Below are positions 45,126 through 57,753 of a stretch of 64,000 bases of DNA, one piece after another. Source of the stretch: Clavulina sp. PMI_390 (Eukaryota; Basidiomycota; Agaricomycetes; Cantharellales; Hydnaceae); assembly GCA_015039315.1 (NCBI GenBank), contig WIDE01000011.1, positions 248,001-312,000 on the forward strand, written 5' to 3'. A model generated the notes under the pieces. The model was not told the origin of the DNA, ran no database searches, and saw only the letters and a program-made list of their open reading frames with translations. Position 1 is the stretch's first letter; every line of letters starts with the position of its first letter. A program made the position numbers and the translations under genes.

Positions 45126-48100
45126 CTATTCCATGACTCGAGGCGTGCTATCAACACTAAGTCCGCTCTTGCGTGGCGCATATGACTTGACTATAGGCTC
45201 GGGGGTCTTGCTTGACTCCCTCTCCGGGACTGACGCCATATCGTCGTAGTCCAGATCCTCGCGGAAGGATTCAGGTGTTATGGTCTCTGCACCTGAGCTC
45301 TCTCGCGGGAGGCGGGAATGTCGCTTGGGACGTTTTGTGAATGCGCTCAGATGGGTGTCGAGGGAAGGAGCATCGTCGTACTCTAGCGGACGCATGAGGA
45401 TTTGGGTGTCTTCGCCAGTTGGCCCCTCTTCATCGTGTGCTCCATCTCCTCCGTCATCATCAAAAGCAGTGGGCGTCGCCACAGTACTGGCAGGCTGTCC
45501 GCCTGGCCCAAGATCAGGTTTGCTGGCGCGCACACCACCATCAAGCGTGTGGATCATCTGGGACGCGACATTCCGCACTGTTCTCGAGCGAAGGCGCCAC
45601 TCCATCGCGCCGCGATTACCAATACTAGCACGACTGGCACTACGTTCATGGCCACGCCCCATCATACTGGATAAAGACGAGTTAGCGGAGCCAACAGAGC
45701 TGGGCATCCCCAGTCCAAGGCTCGAAGCTGAATTAGGCATGGACGCCATGGACGAGAGGTCGACTTGGCTTGCCCGTCGACGCTCCTTCTCTTCTCGTAC
45801 CAATTGCGCATCCACATCCGGTCCAGGCCAAGCAGCCAGCAACTCTGGATCACTTGGCAACAAAAGCCTCAGCGGAAAGCTCGTGTCCATGAGCTCGCCA
45901 AGGACGGTGGGGCCAGAAGGCGCAACCCACTCGTTCTTAAGGTGCTCTCTATCGAAGAGCCGGTCGACATTAGCCTGCTGGATCGCTATCTCTTTATCAC
46001 TGAGCTGCGTCTCATCTGACGTGGGGATGGTGCCTGATGTGTCCAGATGGTCTTGCAGTGATGAGGCGGCAGTTGGCAGGTGTTCACTGCTCACGCCAGA
46101 AGAAACTACGCTCTCTGCCCGATCCCTGTTTTTCTCGGCATGCTAGATAGACTTGAAGGTTAGAGGGCATCGTCTCAAATGAGATATGAGATAGAATTTT
46201 CCGTACCTCTCGTTGTAACGCTTCAACTCCCATTCGGACCCGCTTCCGCTCCCAATCCTTCTGCAGTTGTCCAAGATACTGCAAGCACTCTTCATCCATG
46301 CGAGGTTCGGAAACCTCGTACCGGTAGTCTCGAACAGCTCTTCTCATCTGGACGGGATTTAGGGACTTCATGGTCTGAATGGTATCAATCAGAGACGTGA
46401 ACTGGGAGATCGACGAGTGGCACTATCAAGCGAAATGGCATCAGCGACTGGACCTTTAGTGGAGAATAGGGAGGTAGCTCACCTGAAGCCAGATTAGGAG
46501 CTCTCTTAGGGTTTGAAAATGGGTCGAGGCACTAGCGGGCAGACCCGCATTGGTGATCCACTCCTCCATAACACTGATGTTCATCCCAATCTGCATCGCT
46601 CGACTTCGGCACAGATACTTCTTCTGGACGATCATCTTATTGAAGGTTTCACAGGCAACCCAATAGTAGATCTGGGAGAAAGCTTGTATGGTGATGGATG
46701 GGTTGATGGAGTAGAGCCGAAGGAGAGAGTGTAAGGCAGAAAGGATAGCAGTGATGGATGTGGGTGATGGCTCCGAGGAGGATGGTTCTGCTGGTGGTGA
46801 AAATACGTTTGCTAACGGAGTCTGCCCATTCCGGCTGATAGTTTGCCGGATGGAGCTCAACGCTTTCGCTCCTGCTGATGGAGAAGAAGGTCGACCAGGT
46901 ATATTTCTGCTGCCATTGACAATCGTCGACGACCGATCTCGCGACGTAGCTGATAACGCTTCCACTGATGCATTCGCAAAAACAGAAATACTCGAGGCCG
47001 AGAGATTCTTGCGTTTTGGGGTCAGGGACCGGAAGAAAGACCAGTCCGACTCAAACTGGACAGATTCAAACTCTGTCGTAAGAGGCGAGTGATCCAACAA
47101 TGCAGGGACAATTAAGGGTTGGATCCGCTTTTCTGTGCATCGTAGAATGAAAGCTATGATTGGCACAGTCATTAGAGATGTGATGTCGTGCATTGTGTCA
47201 CTGGGCCCTCACCATATAAGGACCGAATCAATTCTTCGAGAAGGAAGAAGAGATCCATGCTTTCGCATATATCAAAGAGGGCATGATCGCATCTTAGGAG
47301 GTGGAGTAATAGTGTAGTGTTGTAGAGCCAAAAGGTGGTATGCGGTAGATCCTCTCGTCCGTCCGGCCGAGCCTGTGGACCAAGATATCAGAACCACAGC
47401 AGTATGAGAAACAGAATGTCCTGCTCACATATGTTGATTCTTCGATACAATCTAAAGCTGAGGTTAACAACTCGTCCAACCAGCTGTCATCACAGTGAAT
47501 GCTGGCGAATCGAGCAAGGTAGTACAGAGTATTGGCCGGCGCTGAACGAGATGTTATGGGGAATAGGGTCGAAGGCGCGTCGACAATGACCCTTTGTACT
47601 ATCTCAGGAATCGATGATGGGGCGAAAACAAGCATAGAAAGATAGTCTTCTGGTGGTGACTGGTAAAACGCTCGATTAATTGAGGAAGATAAACAACACG
47701 AGCTTCAATCTCACCAGAAACTCTTCTGCCACCATTTCATCCGGAAGATCTTCGCTATTGTCGTATTCGTGGTCATAAACGCTGTCTAGCGGTTCATCGG
47801 CCATGATATCGGCAGCCCGCCCCCACCACTTTGGCCCGGCGCCGAGGACTTGCCCGATTTTTGACCACTCGTCCACTCTTTTCGCATTAGTAGCGCGGCT
47901 TCGCTCGATCTGACGCTGGCGCTGCTTCCTGCGCTGCTCTAAAGCGCTCCCATCCCACCCATGCTCCCTCATTGATTCTTGGAGTATCAGGGCAATATCC
48001 TCACGGTCTGGAACGGATTGGTATGCGGTGATGAGGTCAAGGGGTGTGAATGACTTGTGTGTTTGTGCCAGGGATGATGCTCCATGGGATAACAGATACA

Positions 48101-48546
48101 CAATCAAGGTGGCAGGTGCTCGAAGTGCGGCATGATGTAAAGGAGTCCATCCTACTTTGGAACACATGAACAATTTGAAAAGCAGTTTGGGGTAAGGGCT
48201 TACATAGATCAGGCTCGTCTACAGAAACACCGTTTGATATCAGGAGTCGGATGCATTCTTCTCTATCCACCGTCCGGTCGGAATCGTCTCCAAAGCCAAG
48301 TATGCTCTGACTAATGATTGATAACCCATCCTCATCTTTTGCAGAGAGATCGAGCAGTGGTTTTGATATTGGATTGGTGAGCAGAAAAGAAAGCAGGGTT
48401 AAATCTGCGAACAAACACGCTCGGCTTAAGGAGTGGTTGACGAGGGACTTTCTCTGATCAATCGAAAGCACTTTTGAAGCAAATTGCTGCGAGAGGGATG
48501 CGGGGGTTGGATATGGGGGCGACAAATCGAGCTCTGCCCAGTCCAT
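45126..48546 (-). CDS. Ankyrin-repeat and DIL (dilute) domain protein
   Basis: One gene of roughly 1,000 aa starts at 48546 (MDWAELDLSPPYPTP). The ankyrin part comes first (about 48450-47990), with the clear repeat GWTPLHHAALRAPATLIVYL and HGASS, then a second one, FTPLDLI. A basic linker follows. The DIL domain comes next (about 47630-46200): LVHRLGRTDERIY, FNKMIVQKKYLCRSRAMQIG, ISVMEEWITNAGLP, FQTLRELLIWLQ, and RRAVRDYRYEVSEPRMDEE. The C-terminal third is Ser-rich and disordered. DIL domains are best known from class V myosin tails; fungi also have this myosin-free ankyrin-DIL form, of poorly known role. Ankyrin and DIL parts are separated by introns, but one continuous order and strand support one gene. 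Confidence 0.8.
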
Positions 48547-48721
48547 GGGGCAAATTTCGCCCTAAATGCTGGTCGTCAACGTGAAAGCTTTGGGAGGTGG
48601 TGTGTGGTTGTGTTGACAATCAATATGGTTGACTGCCCGCAACCTCGACGTCAACACACGCCCAGTCTTCCCACCCTACCCCACACTGTCCCATCCCATC
48701 CCACCACATCTCTGGAAAATT
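48547..48721. promoter_or_regulatory. Short divergent promoter, ankyrin-DIL and tRNase Z genes
   Basis: The two start codons are 175 bp apart. Repeats of CCCATCCCA/CCCACCCTA words at 48671-48706 stand just before the tRNase Z start. No known factor site is assigned. Confidence 0.35.
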
Positions 48722-50231
48722 ATGAGTATTATTGTTACATTCCTAGGAACCAGTGCAGGGCTATCACCCACAAGTGCGTCGAGGCTGAGGCTTTCCCGAT
48801 CAACGAGACGAAGTACGATGTGAATGCAAGGTGCTCTTGCCCCTTCATAGTTGCTCGTGGCTGTTCCGCCACGCTCTTGCGCATGAGAGGAGATGCATGT
48901 CGTAAGCTTTCCCGGAGCCTGACTCTCCTACCCCGTCTTGTTGTGATTGAAATCGAGCTGTTGCTCTCACGACCCCAGTGATAGATTGTGCCGAGGGAAC
49001 ACAACTTCAGCTCGCCAAGTTTCGTAAGAGACTTTTAGAGAGGAATCAATCTATATCATTGAGTGGTGCGAGGTAATAGGCGAGGCGGCACTGATATCGA
49101 CGGCATTGTTCTGAGATTTTCCGATAGGCCTATGGCATTCGATGATCCTACCAAATTGTTCATCACACATATGCATCGTTTGTCCACTTTTTTCCGAGCG
49201 GCTGATCATTCATAATCTTGCGACTCATTTGTGTTCATAGTGGATCATTGCATCGGGATCCCAGTGCTGCTGCGTGACATGCTCTCGCGCAACCGCCGAT
49301 CGAAGGTGAAGTGTGGGGTAACGAAACCTCGGCGACCCTGTGACTAACGCCAAGCATGCCGATAGGATCCTATTGAGATATTTGGTCCTATCGGACTTCG
49401 CGAGCTTATTCGGACCGTGTTTCGATTAACCAGCTCGACAATTCTACGAGACGACAAATATCAAGTTCATGAGCTCATCACCCCCCAAGAATCCCCAACG
49501 CCCTGCCATTCCAACCTCCTCCATTATAACGAACTTCCCGGTCGGGATATTGTGTGTGACCAGAATCAGATCTGGGATTCATTCTGCACAGCACGGAAAT
49601 ATCGAGTATCTGCCGCACCTATGACACATCGAGGTACCAAATTCTTCCATGCAGTTTTCTTTCGGTCATATGCTCAACTACCCCCAAAGTTCCTTGTCTT
49701 GGTTACGTCTTCGAGGAACTTGAACCCCCCACTGATGCCGACAAGAACTCGATAATCGCCGAACCTCGCAAGATAGTCATTCTAGGTGATACTTCGGACG
49801 CTTCCGCCATTCGCGGGATAGCACAAGATGCCGACCTCCTAGTTCACGAATCTACTTTCGCCGCCGTCGATCCTAATGGGGATGAGAATGCACCGCAATT
49901 CTCAAGAGACTTCGTCACTGAAAAGGCCATCAAAAGAGGCCATTCAACGGCTGAAATGGCAGGGCGATTTGCAAAGGACATTAATGCTAGGACACTAGCA
50001 CTGAATCATTTTAGCGCAAGGTAATCCGTTTCTGTTCCCTTCTCGTCGTGCGCCTAGGCTGACTAGTCTAAATTCCTTAGATATCCTGGCACAAACCACA
50101 TCATGCGAAAAATTGAAGCTGAGGCTGCTCAGTCGTCTGGTTTACAGGGGCATCATATCAGGGCAGCATGGGATATGCTCAGCCTCAGATTCGGTCCTTC
50201 AAAGTCGGACTATGAATGGGTATATGTATAA
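48722..50231 (+). CDS. tRNase Z, short form (tRNA 3'-end processing)
   Basis: The gene is broken into eight small exons: 48722-48773, 48851-48901, 48979-49072, 49128-49177, 49241-49305, 49366-49633, 49690-50020 and 50081-50231. They join with matching phases into 353 aa. The metallo-beta-lactamase signature is intact: FLGTSAG, DCAEGTQLQL, the zinc motif THMHLDHCIGIP (split by an intron after HMH), APMTHRVPCLGYVFEE, ILGDTSD, LVHEST, RGHSTAEMAG and the final histidine in LNHFSARY. It removes the 3' trailer from pre-tRNA. Length and the absence of the long-form N-terminal half mark it as the short (ELAC1-like) type. It is divergent from the ankyrin-DIL gene at 175 bp. Confidence 0.92.
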
Positions 50232-50460
50232 CTGCACTCGTTTTACTCACCATCATTGCATAGTGAAGTGCAAAAGCATACATCGTGGCAACGTTGTTAA
50301 ATATTCTATCTAAACTATCTATTTACAATAATCGTCTATGGCCACTTTTTGAGTCGTGCAACCGATAAGCCCCATCCCAAAATTCGGTCTCTGCGCCCTG
50401 TTCCAGGTCTCTTGAGAGACGACGGGCAGAGGTGGAGATTGTTGACAACCCAAGTGCCAT

Positions 50461-52915
50461 TTACCAGCCGAAGACTTCAGAGTGAAGCGTTACGTTAGGT
50501 CCTCCGCGTAGAGCCGCGGCTGGCGACGAGAAGGACGAGGTTGCTAGCGCGTGTTTGACGGCATCGGCGAGCAATCCAGGGCCAGAGACTGTGCGAGGAA
50601 ACCGGGATAGAAATCACCAGGGTCGATATTAGTACAATAACCACATGCTAAAGAATAGATATCGGAACGCACCATCGACAGACACTTTGAGGCCATCAGA
50701 GATCGCGAGCTCCTCCTCGATAAGACGATGCACGTCCGGACGACCATGCATTACCCGAACGCGGCCGCCGCCGCCCTCCACGAGGTCTACCAATTGCGTG
50801 TGCGACTGAGAAGGAGACCAGGCGGTTTCGCTTGGCGTCGTGCTTATAGGAGTTCCTTCAGGCTTCTCATCATCGTCGCCAGCCTTTTCCTCGGAGCCGG
50901 TCTCCGTGATAGTCTCGCGTGGCTGGGTCTGCTGTGTGATAAAGATGCGAATATCGATGTCCAGAGGGCGACGGCGTTTGTCGGATGCACCGGGGGTATT
51001 TGCAAGCGCGGGCGCATGGAGCAGCCTTTGAAGGGCAGGCGCGATCCAGTTCAATTGGGCCTCTTGGCGCACTGCCCAAATGAATAGCACACGCGAGGTT
51101 CGATCATGGCCCATCTGGGCTTGGCTAAGAAATAGAGATGACGTGATGAGTGCTGAGAGGAAAGAAATGAGTAAGAGAGTATTGCTCACTAAATTCGATC
51201 AAGGAGCAACGAGAGTGTATATGAAACGCCAGAGCCACCTATTTGCGATGATTCATGATCAGATATTGGTCGCTAGTCACGTAAGGGACCGGCGAACATA
51301 CCAGCAATGAGTATCGCCGTATCAAAAATGCCAAGATTGGGCGGCTGGCCATATGGGCCATCAAGAATAAAGGTGTTATTGGCCGTCCCCTCGTTGCGAA
51401 TCGCGTGCTTCAGAAGGTTCCCAGTGAAGCCGTCTCGGCCCCGAATGATGAAGTCAACATGAACATTCTCTTCGTCGGTCCCGCCTAGGGCGTGAGGAAT
51501 TGTGGAGGCGGTAAAAGGATGAGCCTCCCAAGGAAGGTTCGCAATTCCAGGAGCGATAACGAAGAAGTGTTGCCCGGCTTTCCATGAGGTCAAGAGTCTG
51601 CGCGGGCGGGTAATGGATAGTCGAACCGTGTCGGCGGAAAGGAGCTCCACAGAAGACGACTGATGTCCAGAGGATTTCGGGGAGAAATTAATCCACGCCA
51701 TGCGGGTAAATCGAAGGAAACGATCAAAAGCCCAGAACACCAATCCCGGGTAGGAGTAGCGTTGGTAATTGGGCTCGTGAAGCAGTAGACCAGTGACGAA
51801 CATACTGGACGCATATTTCATGTGAGGATAAGGCTGTGAGAATTTGTCCAGAGTTGATGAAAACGAATGAAGCTCACGCTATGAAGAGAATATGGCCCAT
51901 GAGGAATAGCTCATAAGAGAAGTTCCTGATTGCCCTGAACGAAAGGAGGGCTGCAGCCGAGAGTCCAGCTAGTGCAACCATTCCCCACTTGTGCTTGGCT
52001 TCTTCCTATTGAGTACATGAAGTTGAGTATGAAGATATCAATATATCGATTCAGTCACTCACAAAAATATTGGTATGGGTGTAGAACATTGCTCCGCCAT
52101 GAATCCAAGCAATGGAGAAGCAAGCTCGACCGGCAGCACGGTGAATTACATTCAACTGATAAGAAAGGTGAGATTACTGCGTAAGGCCACATGGAGTAAG
52201 TCCTACCCTTTCGTGACTCAAGCCTGTCAGCCATGTGATAACATTGTTCTTCCCCGCGAGTGCAATGATGAAAGGAACTTGCACAGCTGCCATGACGCCT
52301 ACATGGAGAGGGATATGAGTGATCAAGTGTAATGAGGGCGAGTATGGACGAACCAGCGCGACCACTCCAGTTCTGTAGATAGGAAGCAAAAGATGAACCA
52401 TTAGTATGCAGGGTAGATGCGGAATAGAGCGGCTAAGCATGAGAGAGGTTATCTACCTTAACCACGCTGTCGTCTGTGTTCATGAAAGTCCAACCCACAG
52501 TAGCTCCGATATACGCTCCAACACAGGCAAACTCGGCTATGGATTGAACCTTGTGGAGTGATCGAAGTGGGAAGGAGAGACGGAAAAGAAATATCGAGAG
52601 TAGCGAAGTGAAGGACCTCCACAGGCGTACAAGAACGGAGGAAGGTCGACGCTGGCGGGGGCCACGCCCTCCTTCCGTGTCGGGGAGGGATGAAACTCGA
52701 AGTTCAACCCAGTTAGAAAGGCGGCCGACAATGTTGAGTATGGTAAGGACGCCAATGAAACCCCCAATCGACCACCAGTACTCCTTGCCATAAAGGTTCA
52801 TGAGTGCATGGTTTTTGTTGCTGCTGGCGGAAGCAGGAGAGGATTGAGTGGAGTTCATTGCCGGAGGAGCATTAGCAAGGCTCTCAACAACAGATCTGGC
52901 GAGATATTCGGCCAT
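50461..52915 (-). CDS. Ferric reductase (FRE/NOX superfamily), plasma-membrane metalloreductase
   Basis: The start at 52915 reads MAEYLARSVVESLANAPP; an Asn-linked site (NST) and a first membrane span (YWWSIGGFIGVLTILNIVG) follow. The transmembrane ferric-reductase domain includes HVGVMAAVQVPFIIAL, WLTGLSHERLNVIHRAAGR and WIHGGAMFYTHTN, which hold the heme-binding histidines. The FAD domain has HPFTAST (about 51515) and GPYGQPP (about 51345). The NADPH part starts near 51310 and contains a long Glu/Ser-rich insert (about 50920-50800). The last residues are HSEVFGW at 50461. It passes electrons from NADPH across the membrane to reduce Fe3+ (or Cu2+) before uptake. About 700 aa. The upstream region holds GATA sites of the iron-repressor type. 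Confidence 0.9.
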
Positions 52916-53844
52916 CCCTATCAAGCGAGAGGGGGTTTTAGAGGGGTGAGGTGGAACGAAGGAAGGAGGGACCGTCAGTGTGCTCCAGGTTAAATATCAT
53001 CGAGATAGTGGGTTCTCTTCCATGAGGATCGAGACCTATCTCGTCACCATCAAGCCCCTTCGGCTGCAAAGGAAAAATGAGTGTCGCAATCTTTTGCTAT
53101 GAAGGAGTGGCTGGAATATTTTTACCACAAGGGCTCCAGGGTCATAGAAGCCCCCCCATAGGAATTGGAGCCGATAAACTTTGTGTCCGGGAGAGTTATT
53201 GAATTGCCTGCAGGCGGGAAAATCCTACCATTTGGCGGAGGTTCTATGAAGAGGGGTCGGACCCCAACACTCCGTTTGGTCTTGATCCGAGCCCAGGGGA
53301 AAGCTAGGTCGAGGTTACATCGAGATTACGACGAGGTTACTTCGCTGTATCCTTGCTGCTTGGGTCGAGAAAACGTTGAGGTTCAAGCTAGTTCTGCCAA
53401 GAGTCAATTGGCGGTTTGCTTGGCCTCGAACTGGCATGATTTGGAGCATTTCAGGATGAGAACATATAATTTGATGCACTGTGATATTATAAGTGTCTCT
53501 AGCGACGTTATTGGGATGATGGGACTATCGTTAGTAACTGTGGATGAGGTTGCATACAATATTTGGTCATATTGACCGATGCACAGCCTTATTCATTGTT
53601 CCTCGGGAAAGGTACCGAGTTGTATTACACTCCAAATTCGGGAAGCGGCCGAAAAAAGCAAGCTGCTACGTTAACCCTAACAACCCAGCAACCCTTCAAT
53701 GATCAATTTTGGTCCGATTTTGGGGTGCGCTTGGTACTTCTCGCTGTCAACGGGATGGCGTGGGTGTTTTGCGCGAAAGAACCTTTGAGGTTGAATTAGA
53801 GAAGTCGAGGTCTCGTCGCGCCTCGCATGGCACGGATACACATA

Positions 53845-53874
53845 ATCAGATAAGATCCGATAAGGATCAGATAA
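53845..53874 (+). promoter_or_regulatory. Cluster of three iron-GATA-type sites (ATCWGATAA)
   Basis: ATCAGATAA lies at 53845-53853 and again at 53866-53874, with ATCCGATAA (one mismatch) at 53855-53863 between them. The sites start 10 and 11 bp apart, about one helical turn each. ATCWGATAA is the known consensus of fungal iron-responsive GATA repressors (Urbs1, SRE, Fep1). The cluster lies about 930-960 bp before the ferric reductase start. Binding is inference. Confidence 0.55.
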
Positions 53875-54124
53875 AGATCAGCCCCCCATTATCAGTGAAT
53901 AGGTGTGACAATCGCACGCGACCCTATCTATCCCGACATCGCACAATTTCACAAGCAAACTCAAGGCTAATTCCACCTGCTTGCGCTGCAAGAAGAGGGA
54001 AAGGCTCGAGATAAATTCGGGGGCAATACTAGGTACGCTTCTGAAGAGATGTAGAGGTTTATCGCGTACTGGGAAGGGTTAGCGGGCTCCACAAGGAAGG
54101 CCAGTGTCCTTGGGCCAAGAGATC

Positions 54125-54135
54125 TTATCTGATAA
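54125..54135. promoter_or_regulatory. Palindromic GATA site TTATCTGATAA
   Basis: The 11-bp word contains ATCWGATAA on both strands, overlapping by seven bases (plus strand 54127-54135, minus strand 54133-54125). It lies about 1.2 kb upstream of the ferric reductase start. Confidence 0.5.
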
Positions 54136-54976
54136 ACGAATTCCTCTTGGTCAATTTGTCCTTGAAACACCTTCGACTTCCCGCCCGCGTTTTTACGAAA
54201 TGGCTGGGCGTGCGGCTAGCTCGCGTATCGGCCGGGGGGTAGCTCGACTTCTGGACGGGCTTTATGGTTCCAAATCGAGCGCGCGTAAGAATAATATTCA
54301 TATTTAAATAGAGGCCTCCTTGCGGTCAAACGAAATTCCTGAGAGAATGCCCAGTGCCACGCAGCACAAGGCGCACGTTGTGCCACCTGTGAGAGCCTGA
54401 CGCGTGGTTCGGTGTATAAAGTCGAGCCCTACGGCAATTGTTCACTCTGCCGCGAATAGGAAGGGCGACCGGCCCTGTAGTTGACTTGGATAAAGGCGTC
54501 CATCTCGGCTACAATTCGGGGGCATAGGCACCTAGTGACAGCAATATAGCGCATCCAATCGAACTCCGATTGACCATCTATCGAGGGACGGAAACTTTCT
54601 TTTTTTGCCGCGGGAATGATGGATCAGACCGATCACGGATACCGCACTATGAGCTCGGTACCGAATCACACGTAGCGTTGCCGCCGCACTGCAGCGAAAT
54701 CGTCGCGCAGAGTATTAATGAGGAATAATATTAATCACCTGGAAAAAGAAGAGGGAGAGAACGACTATTAACAGGCGGCGGCTCGATCGCGCATGGTTGA
54801 TCGGCCAGAAGCCGTGAGGGTGCAGATCAGGCGAGCGCCTGCTACGTCGACATGACGGGGGAGACAGGGAGGACTCGTTCCGCGTGCATGCAGTCAAACG
54901 TAACAGGAACAGCCGATTATAGTGCGTCGAAGTTGATGTGATGCAGTTTCCTTCTCCGCTCCAGCTCATCCTCACG

Positions 54977-57753
54977 CTAAAAGGGGAAATCGGCGGGGAG
55001 TGAGCACATGTCAGGTACACGATCGAGCGGAGTAACACGCACCCGCTCGTTTAGGTGTAAGAAGAACACAATGATCGCCATGATGATTGTTGCGACGATC
55101 ACGGTGAGCGTCACCCATGGGATCCACTCACCCGGACGGAGATAGAGCTCCCGTCGCCAGTCCTGGATCCCTTGGACGTCCGCCTTGGACGGTGGAATGA
55201 TAACCACACGCGAGTTAGGGATGACGCCTTCCATGTTGATGAAATGCTCAGCCGCATGCTTCGTTGACCCTACGAAGAGATTCTCAATGTAATTGTTGGT
55301 TCGTCCCAGCCCGAAGAAGGCGTATGGGGTCTGGAGCGCTTGGTAGGATGTCTGAGGAAGCTGGTTCACTATTGTTAAAGGTAATCTCCGTTAGAAAGTC
55401 CGGTTGCAAATGAGGGGGGTGGCATCCGATAGGACGATGCTTGCCTTGGGCTGCGGATCGTCGCCCTGTGGTATCAAGTATTGTGTACTTGTAAGTTGGG
55501 CCAGAATAGCTGACGCCAAAAGGCTGGAGCAATACAGATATTTCATCAATCTCTCAGCAGCCCTAGGAGAATGGGCTGGGACTCACATGGTATTTGGGTT
55601 CACTAGCATTCAATGGCGTGCACAATCCATTACAAGCTCCGTTGAGTACTGGAGGGAAGGAGTTGTCAATTTTGGGGGACCTTGAAGGGGCGGAACACCA
55701 ACCTATCGCCTTGAGGAAGAATGCATCGTGGAAAAAGTTATTTTGCACGAAAGTCATCTTTTGCCCATTCTGCCGACCAGTTCTCTGGACAAGGATATCC
55801 CATGAACCCTAGCCCAGAAAGATAAGGAATGTGTTTAGATACAGCAGGATTCATTAGGTTGTGGGCCGAATACTTACGTCCTCATCAATGTCAAGGAAAG
55901 CAACGCTACGTGCATCACTTATACTTGTCAATGCACTCGTGCCGGTGGAAAGGACCTTGAACGTGCGTCCAGCCGAGCTAGTACATCCATCGGCGTGGGA
56001 TGAGCCACAGGAGTGGGAAAGAAGGACGAAGGGTGTCATTGAACCGTCCGGGCGAACTACAATTGGCACTAAATCTGGGAAACCGTCGAGATCGATGTCG
56101 CCAACCTTCAACGGGATAGGGAGTGAAGACGAAAAGGTTGTGTCGAACAGGAGAAGTGAATCGGTTCCATCCTTGAACAAAGAGCTGACATCGATGCTGG
56201 TGAATGCCTTGAACACGAGTAAAGGTGAGCATCCCGACCCTGTGAAACCGGCTTGCTAATCAATGAGAAATTTTACACACTGGTGAACCAGGGGTGAAAT
56301 CAAATTTGAAATCTGAGTCTGCTGAGCATAACTGGTCGGGCAGCCTGCAGTTTTTTGATGGGGCAGCTGGATTTGTGCTCGCACATAATGGCTTCTGTTG
56401 ATTGTACGCGATATTGATCTTGCATTTTTGGCCAATCCCTGTGGACGTCGAGATAGATTCGCATGTTGGGAAGATCATATCGATGGTACCGTCCCGGTCT
56501 TGGGTGATGAAGAAGCAGTGGACGATAAGGGCAGAATATCGGGATATCAGATAAGATTAGATGCAAAGCTCCCATGCACGCTTGGCAAAGATAGAAATGA
56601 TTGATCCCACACATACCCATATCAGCGAAGGTGACAGCTCCCACATTAGGGGGCAAGGCGCCGCTCCGAGCTAAATTGAATCCATTCGATTTATTGTTCG
56701 TCCAAATTTGGTAGTATTTCCTCCCAGTGCCACACATAAGGAACACATCTGGCGGAGCGAGGCCCTTTGAGCTTCTAGATCTGAGAGGTTTCTGAGTTCG
56801 TGAAATGTACCTGAAAGGCAATCGCCATCGAAATCAACAACGGCATTACTGTGGGGGTTGGAGACATCGCAGACTCGACCGTTGAAGGGAGCTTGCGTGC
56901 TAAAGGGTAAAGAAATCGTTCATGAGTGAATGTAGAACTAAGCGAATTGACGTTTAGAATCACGTTTTGAAGAAGTCATCGTAGTTGGTTGATGTTCGAT
57001 CCACCCTAGTATTGTTCCATAGAATGAGGGAGTTGCTCCCACCCGCACTAGGCAAAAAGCCAATGAGGTCGATTTTCATCATCCCACTAGCATCTATTGG
57101 GATAGGTTGCGCTCGCGCAGCGGAGACGAGCTCAACTACTTCGTTGCCTATGGAACAGTAAAGCTGAGAACAGCCTTGCTCGTCTGAACAAATAAGCGGA
57201 CGTACTGAAGCCCGATGGTGCTCCCAAATATAAAGACATATCCAGTGCTCCTAACGATTCCGACATTACGAGGAGATCGAGTTTCCCATCTCGATCAAAG
57301 TCGCCTGGAATGGCGTTCACGATCTTGCCAGAGCTCGTGAGCGGCGGTGATGCAACGAACCGGAATTCTTCTACAGTGAGGTGGACGAGCAGTCAATGTT
57401 GCGCCGGCCAGGAAATGCGAATATAAAAAAGAAGCTGACCGTGGTTCCATAAATGTATCTGAAGTGTGTGCTGGTCGTCACTCAACGACACGACGTCAAG
57501 GCTAAAGCGCAGCAAAGTACTATTAGCACCTAGTTCATGGCAATCCTTCCTACAAAAGACCTTACAACTGGTTCCCATCGAAGTCCCCAAACGCTATAAT
57601 TCTTTCCACTGAGGCGTCCAATCCCAGCGAGCCAGCATTGATGAGCGCATTGCCCTGGAAGCGCTTCTTTGGGAAAGGCCACAGAGCCGAAACTTCTGTT
57701 GGCTGGAGGAGACTCGATAACAGAAGCAAAAGCGCGTGTGGAAGATGGCGCAT
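54977..57753 (-). CDS. ITFG1/TIP-like FG-GAP repeat type I membrane protein
   Basis: The start at 57753 gives a signal peptide (MRHLPHALLLLLSSLLQPTE). The ectodomain has FG-GAP/integrin-alpha-like repeats: IIAFGDFDGNQL (about 57600), PGDFDRDGKLDLLVMSES (about 57310-57255), DIDLDGFPDLVPI (about 56100) and LDIDED..WDILVQRTG (about 55890-55770), with Ca2+-loop Asp residues. A conserved juxtamembrane block PYAFFGLGRTNNYIENLFVG precedes one membrane span (WVTLTVIVATIIMAIIVFFL, about 55105-55050) and a short tail ending PADFPF. This layout is that of the T-cell immunomodulatory protein family (ITFG1), which fungi also have; its fungal role is not settled. The coding region has many small exons and its length is roughly 650-700 aa. 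Confidence 0.82.

Larger units (their letters stand above)
52916..54976. other. 2.1-kb region upstream of the ferric reductase
   Basis: This is the 5' side of the ferric reductase and the 3' side of the ITFG1-like gene. I see no convincing gene. At 53305-53340 a 12-bp period repeat (GAGGTTAC, GAGATTAC, GAGGTTAC) occurs. GATA clusters at 53845-53874 and 54125-54135 are listed separately. The part after 54300 has no clear feature. Confidence 0.4.

Noticed and set aside
53165..53575. Plus-strand frame of 136 codons upstream of the ferric reductase
   Set aside because: No known domain, poor composition, no splice partners; the region also holds short period repeats that keep a frame open by chance.
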